This document shows positions 17,403 through 26,059 of a DNA stretch of 64,000 bases, in pieces. Numbering within the stretch: the stretch's first letter is position 1; the number at the start of each line of letters is the position of its first letter. The stretch lies in NCBI RefSeq assembly GCF_019145205.1, contig NZ_JAHSTT010000017.1:1-64000 (forward strand), read 5' to 3'. The position numbers and the translations under genes were made by a program. Under the pieces are notes generated by a model. It ran no database searches. It was given only the letters and a program-made list of their open reading frames with translations, and was not told the DNA's origin. This DNA is from Pseudomonas khavaziana. GTDB lineage: Bacteria; Pseudomonadota; Gammaproteobacteria; Pseudomonadales; Pseudomonadaceae.

Positions 17403-18692
17403 ATGACTGCCACCATTTCCCCACGGGCGCAGCGTTTTTCCCGCTCCGACTATAAAACCCTGGGCTTGGCCGCCCTCGGTGGAGCCCTGGAAATCTATGA
17501 CTTCATTATCTTCGTGTTCTTCGCGCTGACTCTCAGCCAACTGTTCTTCCCCCCTGAAATGCCCGAATGGCTGCGCCTGCTGCAAAGCTTCGGCATCTTC
17601 GTCACCGGCTACCTGGCCCGCCCGCTGGGCGGCATCCTGATGGCGCACTTTGCCGACCACCTGGGGCGCAAGCGCGTGTTCAGCCTGAGCATCCTGATGA
17701 TGGCCTTGCCCTGCCTGCTGATCGGCATCATGCCGACCTACGCGCAAATCGGCTATTTCGCCCCGCTGATCCTGCTGGCGTTGCGCGTGCTGCAAGGCGC
17801 AGCGGTGGGTGGTGAAGTGCCCAGCGCCTGGACTTTCGTTGCCGAGCACGCCCCGCGTCACCATCGCGGCTACGCCTTGGGCTTTTTGCAAGCCGGCCTG
17901 ACCTTCGGCTACCTGCTGGGCGCATTGACCGCCACCTTGCTGGCACAAGTCTTTACCCCCGCCGAAATCCTCGACTACGCCTGGCGCTTGCCTTTCCTGC
18001 TCGGCGGCGTATTCGGTGTGATCGGCGTATGGCTGCGCCGCTGGCTCAGCGAAACCCCGGTATTTCTGGAAATGCAGGCACGCCGCCAAGCGGCCGCCGA
18101 ACTGCCGTTGCGTACCGTGCTGCGCGACCATCGCGCCGTACTGTTGCCGGCGATGATCCTCACCTGCGTGCTGACATCTGCCGTGGTGGTGCTGGTGGTC
18201 ATCACTCCGACCATGATGCAGAAAACCTTCGGCATGAGCCCCAGCCACACCTTCGCCCTAAGCGCGCTGGGCATCGTCTTCCTGAATATCGGTTGCGTCC
18301 TCGCCGGGCTGCTGGTCGACCGTATCGGCGCCTGGCGCGCGGTGCTGGTCTACAGTCTGCTGTTGCCGGTGGGGATTTTTATCCTGTATGCCAGCCTGAT
18401 CAGCGGTGGCGTATGGCTGGGCGCGGCGTACGCGGTGGCAGGTTTGAGCTGTGGCGTGGTGGGCGCTGTGCCGTCGGTGATGGTCGGGCTGTTTCCGGCG
18501 CAGGTGCGGGTGTCGGGAATTTCCTTTACCTACAACATCGCCTATGCGCTGTGGGCGAGTACCACGCCTTTGCTGTTGATCGCGCTGATGCCGACCAGTC
18601 CGTGGATCTGCGTGGGGTATTGTGTGGTGATGGGGGCGGTGGGGGTGGCGAGTGTGGCGTTGTTTGGCAAGCGCCACACCTTGACCGCCTGA
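17403..18692 (+). CDS. MFS transporter, metabolite:H+ symporter type
   Basis: A 429-residue major facilitator with 12 hydrophobic segments. The sequence GALEIYDFIIFVFFA in helix 1, the RPLGGILMAHFADHLGRKR loop (conserved MHS-type motif) and AAVGGEVPSAWTFVAEHAP resemble ProP/CitA/ShiA-like symporters of organic acids or osmolytes. It is divergent from atoE and convergent with the GntP-type permease, with only 3 nt between stop codons. Substrate unknown. Confidence 0.85.
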   Translation: MTATISPRAQRFSRSDYKTLGLAALGGALEIYDFIIFVFFALTLSQLFFPPEMPEWLRLLQSFGIFVTGYLARPLGGILMAHFADHLGRKRVFSLSILMMALPCLLIGIMPTYAQIGYFAPLILLALRVLQGAAVGGEVPSAWTFVAEHAPRHHRGYALGFLQAGLTFGYLLGALTATLLAQVFTPAEILDYAWRLPFLLGGVFGVIGVWLRRWLSETPVFLEMQARRQAAAELPLRTVLRDHRAVLLPAMILTCVLTSAVVVLVVITPTMMQKTFGMSPSHTFALSALGIVFLNIGCVLAGLLVDRIGAWRAVLVYSLLLPVGIFILYASLISGGVWLGAAYAVAGLSCGVVGAVPSVMVGLFPAQVRVSGISFTYNIAYALWASTTPLLLIALMPTSPWICVGYCVVMGAVGVASVALFGKRHTLTA

Positions 18693-18695
18693 AGA

Positions 18696-20066
18696 TCAGG
18701 TCAGGAAGTGCCAGAGCAGCAACGTACCCACAAGCCCAACGACTGAAACGATGGTCTGCAATACCGACCACACCCAAATCGTCTGCTTGAGTTGCAAGCC
18801 AAAGTACTCACGCACCATCCAGAACCCGGCATCGTTGACGTGGCAGAAGAACACCGAGCCGGCGCCAATCGCCAGGGCGACCAGTGAGCTTTGCGTCGCC
18901 GCCAACCCGGCCATCATTGGCGCGAGGATGCCCGCTGTCGTGGTGGTGGCGACAGTCGCCGAGCCGGTGGCTTGGCGCAGGGCCACGGCGATCAACCAGG
19001 CAAGCAGCAGGTAAGGCATGTGTGCGCCTTCGGCGACCTTGCTGATGGTCTGGCTGACGCCTGCGTCCAGCAGGGTTTGCTTGAGGCCGCCACCGGCGCC
19101 GATGGTCAGCAGCAACACGGCGATGGGGGCAAGGGCTTTGCGCAGGGTATTGCCGACGTCGGCGCGTGGCATGCCTGCGGCCCATCCCAGGCATATCACG
19201 GCGGCGATAACCGCCAGGCCGAGGGCGATCAGCGGCTCGCCGAGGAACTTCAAAGTCAGGCCAAAGGTGCTTTCTGGCGCCAGCGCGACTTTGGCCAAGG
19301 TGCTGCCGAGCATCAGGATCACCGGCAACAGTATGATCAGTAGCGACGCGCCAAAGCTGGGCTGGCGTGGGGCCTTGGGCGGTGCGCTGAACAGCGCGCC
19401 GATCTCGGCGGGTTCATCCACGTGCAGGCGCTTGGACAGCCAGTTGCCGTAGAGCGGCCCGGCCAGGATCACTGCCGGCACCGCCAGGCAAAAGCCTAGC
19501 AACATGGTCAGGCCCAGGTCGGCGTGCAGCGCGCCCACGGCAATCAGCGGCCCCGGGTGCGGCGGCATCAGGGCGTGCAGGGTGGTCATGCCCGCCAGCG
19601 CCGGGATGGCGATTTTCAGCAGCGGCTGGTTCGACCGCTTGGCCATTACAAAGATGATCGGCACCATCATCACCAGGCCCACTTCAAAAAACAGCGGCAG
19701 GCCAATCACCATGGCGACCAGTGCCATCACCCACGGCAATGACTTGCCCTTGCCCAGCCCGAGCAAAGTGGTGGCGATACGGTCGGCCGCGCCGGATTCG
19801 GCCATCAGCGCGCCGAGCATCGCGCCCAGTGCAATGATGATCCCGGCTTCACCGAGAATTGCTCCAGCACCTTTGCTGAATGCCTTCGCCACTTCTTCTG
19901 GTGGCAAGCCGGCGCCCACGCCCGCGATAAAGGTGCCAATCAGAATCGACAGGAAGGGCGGCAATTTGCTCGCGCTGATCAGCACGATGATGCTGACGAT
20001 GGCCATCAGGACGCAAAGCATGAGACGGGTGTCGTGAACCATCCATACGGCAGTCGATAACCCCAA
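18696..20066 (-). CDS. gntT: Gluconate permease (GntP family)
   Basis: A 456-residue gluconate:H+ symporter family protein with many transmembrane helices. GntP landmarks include FIAGVGAGLPPEEVAKAF (early) and LPPHPGPLIAVGAL in its PPHPGP core, plus SATVATTTTAGILAPM near the C-terminus. The TTG at 20066 has AAGGAG at a 7-nt spacing; an ATG at 20042 is the alternative. No gluconate kinase is adjacent. Confidence 0.88.
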   Translation of the reverse strand: MGLSTAVWMVHDTRLMLCVLMAIVSIIVLISASKLPPFLSILIGTFIAGVGAGLPPEEVAKAFSKGAGAILGEAGIIIALGAMLGALMAESGAADRIATTLLGLGKGKSLPWVMALVAMVIGLPLFFEVGLVMMVPIIFVMAKRSNQPLLKIAIPALAGMTTLHALMPPHPGPLIAVGALHADLGLTMLLGFCLAVPAVILAGPLYGNWLSKRLHVDEPAEIGALFSAPPKAPRQPSFGASLLIILLPVILMLGSTLAKVALAPESTFGLTLKFLGEPLIALGLAVIAAVICLGWAAGMPRADVGNTLRKALAPIAVLLLTIGAGGGLKQTLLDAGVSQTISKVAEGAHMPYLLLAWLIAVALRQATGSATVATTTTAGILAPMMAGLAATQSSLVALAIGAGSVFFCHVNDAGFWMVREYFGLQLKQTIWVWSVLQTIVSVVGLVGTLLLWHFLT

Positions 20067-20151
20067 AACAGGACTCCTTATCGAGCAGGTTGGCTAATAT
20101 GTTTCTTTTTGTTTCGGTGCGAAAAGCATACCTGATAGAGCAGGCCCAGGG

Positions 20152-20163
20152 CGCCCATGGGCG
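20152..20163. promoter_or_regulatory. 12-nt perfect palindrome upstream of the gluconate permease
   Basis: CGCCCATGGGCG lies 86 nt upstream of the permease start, inside a larger GGGCGC...GCGCCC inverted arrangement (20150-20178). A dimeric repressor such as a GntR/LacI-type regulator could bind it, but no regulator gene is adjacent. Low certainty. Confidence 0.3.
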
Positions 20164-20203
20164 ATTTTGGTGCGCCCGAAGCTAACGACGCGCTGGCGGA
20201 TAG

Positions 20204-20332
20204 ATGACAATTTTGCAAACCATGCCAGTGGATCTGCAATTACTGCACGAGCAATTCGATATTGCCCACGCCACCATCCAGGTCGAAGGCGAGGGTTTCC
20301 AGCATGACGAACATGAAGAAGTGCATGCCTGA
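20204..20332 (+). pseudogene. czcD: C-terminal remnant of a CDF (CzcD-like) metal transporter
   Basis: A 42-codon ORF whose residues LLHEQFDIAHATIQVE match the conserved C-terminal end of cation diffusion facilitator proteins (compare the ...IEHATIQME end of E. coli ZitB), followed by a His/Asp/Glu-rich tail (QHDEHEEVHA). An in-frame TAG precedes its ATG, and nothing CDF-like is visible upstream. It is therefore the surviving 3' end of a deleted czcD placed just before czcCBA, in the same orientation. It could still be translated as a small metal-binding peptide, but no good ribosome site is seen. Confidence 0.75.
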
Positions 20333-20441
20333 GCCTGGCTAACGGATTTGTAATCTTCCCCCCACGGCCCTGATAAGTACCGACAGCTACATTGCCCCCG
20401 CTGGGAAACCTCAGCGACTTCATGGGCGTGGAACTCTCGTT

Positions 20442-21659
20442 ATGGCAATCTCCGTTAGAACACTGTTGGTGGCGGCGTTGTGGGTAGCTGCAAACGCCGC
20501 CCAGGCACAGACCCTCACCCTCGATGCAGCCTTGCAAACCGCCTTCGCCAACAACCCGGACCTGGCGGCCGCACTATGGGAAATCGACATCGCCCAAGGC
20601 GGCCGTCAGCAGGCCGGCTTGATTCCCAATCCGGTGGTCTCCTGGGACGCCGAAGACACCCGCCGTAACAGCCGCACCACCAGCATCAAACTCAGCCAGA
20701 CCCTGGAACTGGGCGGCAAGCGCGGTGCGCGAATCGACGTGGCCGCCCGCGCCCAGGATGCCGCCGCATTGACCTTGGAGCAGCGCCGCAATGTGCTGCG
20801 CGCCGAGGTGATCGAGAGTTATTACGGCGCCCTGCGCGCCCAGGAACGCCTCGACCTGGCGCAACGCTCAATGGCCCTGGCCGAGCGCGGCCTGGTGGTC
20901 GCCAATGGGCGTGTCAGCGCCGGCAAGTCATCACCGGTGGAAGCCACCCGCGCCCAGGTGCAGGTGTCGGAAATTCGCCTGGAGTTGAATCGCGCCCGGA
21001 TTGGCCTGAGTGACGCCTACCGGCGCCTGGCCGCCCGCACCGGCAGTGCCGCCATCGACTTCGAAGCGGTCGCCACACAAAACACCTCCGCACCGGCGTT
21101 ACCTGGCGCTGCACAATTGCTGGCGCGCCTTGAGCAGACCGCCGAGCTGCGCCTGGCCGAACTGAGCATTGTGCAAAACGAAGCCAGCGTAAGCCTGGAA
21201 AAAGCCCAGCGCATTCCGGACCTGGATGTGTCCATCGGCAGCCAATACGACGCCAGCGTGCGCGAGCGTGTCAACCTGGTGGGCGTGTCGATGCCGATCC
21301 CGTTATTCAACCGCAACCAGGGCAACATCCTCGCTGCCAGCCGCCGCACCGACCAGGCCCGCGACCTGCGCAACGCCGCCGAGCTGCGCCTGCGCACCGA
21401 GACCCGCCAGGCCCTGGATCTGTGGCAAGCGGCGATTACCGAGGTGCGCGCATTCAACCAGCAGATCCTGCCCGCCGCACAAAGCGCGGTCGACAGCGCC
21501 ACCCGTGGCTTCGAGATGGGCAAGTTCAACTTCCTCGACGTGCTCGACGCCCAGCGCACCTTGATCGCGGCCCGCACCCAATATCTTACCGCGACTGCCC
21601 AAGCCACCGACGCCTGGGTACGCATCGAACGCATTTACGGCGACCTCGCCCGGTTTTGA
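20442..21659 (+). CDS. czcC: Outer-membrane channel of a metal efflux RND system (CzcC)
   Basis: A 405-residue TolC-family outer-membrane factor with a signal peptide (TLLVAALWVAANAAQA) and the family's repeated long helices. Conserved features are NPVVSWDAEDT near the N-terminus and FNFLDVLDAQRTL near the C-terminus. It forms the exit duct for the CzcA pump. First gene of czcCBA. The upstream TTTGTAATC-containing stretch near 20350 may be a regulator site, but this is weak. Confidence 0.9.
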   Translation: MAISVRTLLVAALWVAANAAQAQTLTLDAALQTAFANNPDLAAALWEIDIAQGGRQQAGLIPNPVVSWDAEDTRRNSRTTSIKLSQTLELGGKRGARIDVAARAQDAAALTLEQRRNVLRAEVIESYYGALRAQERLDLAQRSMALAERGLVVANGRVSAGKSSPVEATRAQVQVSEIRLELNRARIGLSDAYRRLAARTGSAAIDFEAVATQNTSAPALPGAAQLLARLEQTAELRLAELSIVQNEASVSLEKAQRIPDLDVSIGSQYDASVRERVNLVGVSMPIPLFNRNQGNILAASRRTDQARDLRNAAELRLRTETRQALDLWQAAITEVRAFNQQILPAAQSAVDSATRGFEMGKFNFLDVLDAQRTLIAARTQYLTATAQATDAWVRIERIYGDLARF

Positions 21660-21679
21660 TTTTTTCCTGGAGTCTCCTG

Positions 21680-22783
21680 ATGAACAAAAAACATGGCATG
21701 GCGCTCGCCGTCGCCCTGGGCCTGCTGCTATCGGGCTTCGCATGCGCCGAGGAAGAAGGAATGCTCGAACTCACCGAGCAGCAGATCCAGGCCGCCGGCA
21801 TTCAACTGGCCCAGGCTCAACCGCGCTCGATCAGTACCCTGCTGACGCTTCCGGGCGAGGTGCGCTTCGATGAAGACCGCACCTCCCACATCGTGCCCCG
21901 CGCAGCGGGTGTGGTGGAGGCAGTGAAGGTCAATCTTGGCCAGTCAGTGAAAAAGGGCGAGCTGCTGGCGGTGATCGCCAGCCAGCAGATTTCCGATCAG
22001 CGCAGCGAGTTGGCGGCCAGCCAGCGCCGGGTCGAGCTGGCGCGCACCACCTTCCAGCGCGAGCGCCAATTGTGGCAAGACAAAATCTCCGCCGAGCAGG
22101 ATTACTTGCTGGCGCGGCAAACCCTGCAAGAAGCCGAAATCGCCCTGAACAATGCCCGGCAAAAAATGACCGCCCTCAGCGGCAGCGCAGTCTTGGCCGG
22201 TGGCAATCGCTATGAACTGCGTGCGCCGTTTGCCGGGGTGGTGGTGGAAAAACACCTGGGCGTGGGCGAGGTGGTCAGTGAGACCAGCAACGCGTTCACG
22301 CTTTCGGATTTGTCCCAGGTGTGGGTCACCTTCGGGGTATTTCCCAAAGACTTGAACAAGGTGCGCGTGGGCAAGCCGGTGAAAGTCAGCTCCACGGAAA
22401 TGGGCACCGAAGTGCTCGGCACCGTGGCCTATGTCGGCAATTTGCTCGGTGAGCAGACGCGCACCGCCACCGTCCGCGTGGCGGTGCCCAACCCTGACGA
22501 CGCCTGGCGCCCAGGCTTGTTTGTGGCCGTGGAGCTCGCCACCGATACCTACCAGGCCAAGGTCACCGTACCGCAAGCCGCGATCCAGACCGTCGAGGAC
22601 AAACCCTCGGTGTTCGTACGCACCACAAACGGTTTTATCACCCGCCATCTTGAACTGGGTATCAGTGAAAACGGCTACGTCGAAGTGCGCCAGGGCCTGG
22701 AGGTCGGCGCGCAAGTAGCGACGGTTGGCAGCTTTATCCTCAAGTCCGAACTGGGCAAAGGCTCGGCCGAACACGCCCATTGA
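21680..22783 (+). CDS. czcB: Periplasmic adaptor of a metal efflux RND system (CzcB)
   Basis: A 367-residue membrane fusion protein. It has a signal peptide (MALAVALGLLLSGFACA), a lipoyl/hairpin region (IVPRAAGVVEAVKVNLGQSV and a coiled hairpin of about 80 residues) and beta-barrel domains. The adaptor links CzcA to CzcC in the periplasm. The ATG at 21680 follows a CCTGGAG site and gives a proper signal peptide; the ORF is open upstream only because it overlaps czcC in another frame. Confidence 0.9.
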   Translation: MNKKHGMALAVALGLLLSGFACAEEEGMLELTEQQIQAAGIQLAQAQPRSISTLLTLPGEVRFDEDRTSHIVPRAAGVVEAVKVNLGQSVKKGELLAVIASQQISDQRSELAASQRRVELARTTFQRERQLWQDKISAEQDYLLARQTLQEAEIALNNARQKMTALSGSAVLAGGNRYELRAPFAGVVVEKHLGVGEVVSETSNAFTLSDLSQVWVTFGVFPKDLNKVRVGKPVKVSSTEMGTEVLGTVAYVGNLLGEQTRTATVRVAVPNPDDAWRPGLFVAVELATDTYQAKVTVPQAAIQTVEDKPSVFVRTTNGFITRHLELGISENGYVEVRQGLEVGAQVATVGSFILKSELGKGSAEHAH

Positions 22784-22800
22784 TCTGCGAGTGATTTCCC

Positions 22801-25800
22801 ATGTTTGAGCGCCTTATCCAATTTGCCATTGAGCAGCGCATCATCGTGCTGCTGGCGGTGCTGTTGATGGCCGGTGTCGGCATCGCCAGCTATCAGAAAC
22901 TGCCCATCGACGCGGTGCCTGATATCACCAACGTGCAGGTGCAGATCAACTCGGCGGCGGCGGGGTTTTCGCCGCTGGAAACCGAGCAGCGCATCACCTT
23001 TCCCATCGAAACCGCCATGGCCGGCCTGCCCGGTCTGCAGCAGACGCGTTCGCTGTCGCGTTCGGGCTTGTCCCAGGTTACCGTGATCTTCAAGGACGGC
23101 ACCGACCTGTTCTTCGCCCGCCAACTGGTCAACGAGCGCCTGCAAGTGGCGCGTGGGCAATTGCCCGATGGCATTGATACTGCGATGGGGCCGATTTCCA
23201 CCGGGCTCGGGGAAATTTTCCTATGGACCGTGGAGGCTGAGGACGGTGCGCGCAAGGATGACGGCACGCCGTACACACCTACCGACTTACGGGTGATCCA
23301 GGACTGGATCATCAAGCCGCAACTGCGCAACGTACCGGGCGTGGCCGAGATCAATACGATCGGCGGCTTCGCCAAGGAGTACCAGATTGCGCCAGATCCC
23401 AAGCGCCTGGCTGCCTACAACCTGACGCTCAATGACCTGGTCACCGCGCTGGAGCGCAACAACGCCAACGTCGGCGCCGGTTATATCGAACGCAGCGGCG
23501 AGCAGTTGCTGATCCGCGCACCGGGGCAAGTGGGGTCCATCGACGACATCGCCAACATCGTCATCACCACGTCGGATGGCACGCCGATCCGCGTGCGCAA
23601 TGTGGCTCAGGTGGATATAGGCCGCGAACTGCGCACCGGCGCGGCCACGGAAAATGGCCGTGAAGTGGTGCTGGGCACGGTGTTCATGTTGATCGGCGAG
23701 AACAGCCGCAGCGTGTCCCAGGCGGTGGCGAAAAAACTCGAGGAGATCAACCGCTCGCTGCCCGAAGGGGTGGTGGCGGTCACTGTGTATGACCGCACCA
23801 ACCTGGTGGAAAAAGCCATCTCCACCGTAAAGAAAAACCTTTTCGAAGGTGCGTTGCTGGTGGTCGCCGTGCTGTTCCTGTTCTTGGGCAATATCCGTGC
23901 AGCACTGATCACGGCAATGGTGATTCCGCTGGCGATGCTATTTACCTTTACCGGCATGTTCAGCAACAAAGTCAGCGCCAACCTGATGAGCCTCGGCGCA
24001 TTGGATTTCGGCATTATCGTCGACGGTGCGGTGGTGATCGTCGAGAACGCCATCCGCCGTCTGGCTCACGCGCAGCAGCGCCATGGTCGTTTACTGACCC
24101 GCAGTGAACGTCTGCACGAAGTGTTTGCCGCCGCCAAGGAAGCGCGAAGGGCGCTGATCTTCGGGCAGTTGATCATCATGGTGGTATACCTGCCGATCTT
24201 TGCCCTCACCGGCGTGGCCGGCAAGATGTTCCACCCAATGGCCTTCACTGTGGTGATTGCCTTGCTCGGCGCGATGATTCTGTCGGTGACCTTCGTACCG
24301 GCGGCGATTGCGTTGTTCGTCACCGGCAAGGTCAAGGAAGAAGAAAATCTCGTCATGCGCAGCGCACGTCGGATGTACGACCCGGTGCTCAATTGGGTGA
24401 TGACGCGCCGTCCGCTGGTGTTCGGCCTGGCGCTGCTGACCATAGTCGTGTCGGGCGCGGTGGCCAGCCGCATGGGCAGCGAATTCATCCCCAGCCTCAG
24501 CGAGGGCGACTTTGCTCAGCAGGCGCTGCGCGTACCCGGCACCAGCCTGACGCAATCGGTGCAGATGCAGCAGCAATTGGAAAAAACCTTGCTGGCCGAG
24601 GTGCCGGAAATCGAGCGGGTATTTGCGCGTACCGGTACCGCGGAAATCGCCTCCGATCCGATGCCGCCGAATATCTCCGACAGCTACGTGATGCTCAAAC
24701 CCAAGGCCCAATGGCCCGATCCGAACAAGTCCCGCGAGGCAATCATTGCTGACATCCAAAGGGCCAGTGCGATTGTGCCGGGCAGCGTGTACGAGCTGTC
24801 GCAACCGATCCAACTGCGCTTCAACGAACTGATTTCCGGGGTGCGCAGCGATGTGGCGGTGAAGGTGTTTGGTGATGACATGGCGGTACTCAACAGCACC
24901 GCCGGGGAAATCGCCGAGACCTTGCAGAAGCTTAATGGCGCCTCGGAAGTGAAGGTAGAACAGACCTCCGGCCTGCCGGTGCTGACCATCAATATCGACC
25001 GCGACAAAGCCGCGCGCTTTGGCCTGAATGTGGGTGATGTGCAGGACACCATCGCCGTTGCCGTCGGTGGGCGCCAGGCTGGTACGTTGTACGAAGGGGA
25101 TCGGCGCTTCGACATGGTGGTGCGTCTGTCCGACGCGTTGCGCACGGACATCGAAGGCTTGTCACGGCTGTTGATTCCGGTGCCGGCGCTGGACAGCAAC
25201 ACGTCGGGGCAACTGGGCTTTATCGCCTTGTCCCAGGTTGCCAGCCTCGACCTGGTGCTCGGCCCCAACCAGATCAGCCGCGAGAACGGCAAGCGCCTGG
25301 TGATCGTCAGCGCCAACGTGCGCGGGCGTGATATCGGCTCGTTTGTCGAGGAAGCCCAAGCCGCCCTCATGGCCCAGGTGAAAGTGCCCGCCGGTTACTG
25401 GACCACCTGGGGCGGGCAATTCGAGCAGTTGAAAGAAGCCTCCGAGCGCCTGCGCATCGTGGTGCCGGTGGCGTTGCTGCTGGTGTTCGGCTTGCTGTTC
25501 ATGATGTTCAACAACCTCAAGGATGGCTTGCTGGTGTTCACCGGGATTCCGTTCGCGCTGACCGGTGGGATCATGGCGCTGTGGCTGCGCGATATTCCGC
25601 TGTCGATTTCGGCGGGGGTGGGCTTTATTGCGTTGTCGGGTGTGGCGGTGCTCAACGGCCTGGTGATGATTGCTTTTATCCGCAACCTGCGCGAAGAAGG
25701 CCGCTCGTTAGCGGTGGCGATCCATGAGGGCGCGCTGACCCGCCTGCGTCCGGTGCTGATGACTGCGCTGGTGGCGTCCCTTGGGTTTATCCCCATGGCA

Positions 25801-25944
25801 CTCGCCACCGGCACCGGCGCGGAAGTGCAGCGCCCGTTGGCGACGGTGGTGATTGGCGGGATTATTTCTTCGACCTTGCTGACGTTGCTGGTGTTGCCGG
25901 CGCTTTACCAGTGGGCCCATCGCCGCGAAGAAGAGACTGCCTAA
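22801..25944 (+). CDS. czcA: Heavy-metal efflux RND pump (CzcA)
   Basis: A 1047-residue inner-membrane RND proton antiporter. TM4 contains DFGIIVDGAVVIVEN (residues 402-416), which fits the HME1 signature DFGx3DGAx4EN associated with Co/Zn/Cd export rather than Cu/Ag. It opens with the typical FERLIQFAIEQRIIVLL and has the AVPDITNVQVQ stretch. It completes the CzcCBA tripartite pump. Metal specificity is inferred from the motif and from the neighbouring czcRS and CDF remnant. Confidence 0.95.
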   Translation: MFERLIQFAIEQRIIVLLAVLLMAGVGIASYQKLPIDAVPDITNVQVQINSAAAGFSPLETEQRITFPIETAMAGLPGLQQTRSLSRSGLSQVTVIFKDGTDLFFARQLVNERLQVARGQLPDGIDTAMGPISTGLGEIFLWTVEAEDGARKDDGTPYTPTDLRVIQDWIIKPQLRNVPGVAEINTIGGFAKEYQIAPDPKRLAAYNLTLNDLVTALERNNANVGAGYIERSGEQLLIRAPGQVGSIDDIANIVITTSDGTPIRVRNVAQVDIGRELRTGAATENGREVVLGTVFMLIGENSRSVSQAVAKKLEEINRSLPEGVVAVTVYDRTNLVEKAISTVKKNLFEGALLVVAVLFLFLGNIRAALITAMVIPLAMLFTFTGMFSNKVSANLMSLGALDFGIIVDGAVVIVENAIRRLAHAQQRHGRLLTRSERLHEVFAAAKEARRALIFGQLIIMVVYLPIFALTGVAGKMFHPMAFTVVIALLGAMILSVTFVPAAIALFVTGKVKEEENLVMRSARRMYDPVLNWVMTRRPLVFGLALLTIVVSGAVASRMGSEFIPSLSEGDFAQQALRVPGTSLTQSVQMQQQLEKTLLAEVPEIERVFARTGTAEIASDPMPPNISDSYVMLKPKAQWPDPNKSREAIIADIQRASAIVPGSVYELSQPIQLRFNELISGVRSDVAVKVFGDDMAVLNSTAGEIAETLQKLNGASEVKVEQTSGLPVLTINIDRDKAARFGLNVGDVQDTIAVAVGGRQAGTLYEGDRRFDMVVRLSDALRTDIEGLSRLLIPVPALDSNTSGQLGFIALSQVASLDLVLGPNQISRENGKRLVIVSANVRGRDIGSFVEEAQAALMAQVKVPAGYWTTWGGQFEQLKEASERLRIVVPVALLLVFGLLFMMFNNLKDGLLVFTGIPFALTGGIMALWLRDIPLSISAGVGFIALSGVAVLNGLVMIAFIRNLREEGRSLAVAIHEGALTRLRPVLMTALVASLGFIPMALATGTGAEVQRPLATVVIGGIISSTLLTLLVLPALYQWAHRREEETA

Positions 25945-25969
25945 ACCTTGAACTCACCACAAAGACCAA

Positions 25970-26059
25970 TGTGGGAGGGGGCTTGCTCCCGATAGCGGAG
26001 TGTCAGCCAGCAGATGCATTAGCTGAACCGCCGCCATCGGGAGCAAGCCCCCTCCCACA
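25970..26059. repeat. REPIN (inverted REP pair), overlapping the end of czcS
   Basis: TGTGGGAGGGGGCTTGCTCC and its complement flank a centre containing GTCAGCCAGCAGATGCATTA. The whole ~90-nt unit is identical, by eye, to the one at 31150-31239. It lies between convergent czcA and czcS and supplies the stop codon of czcS. Confidence 0.92.
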
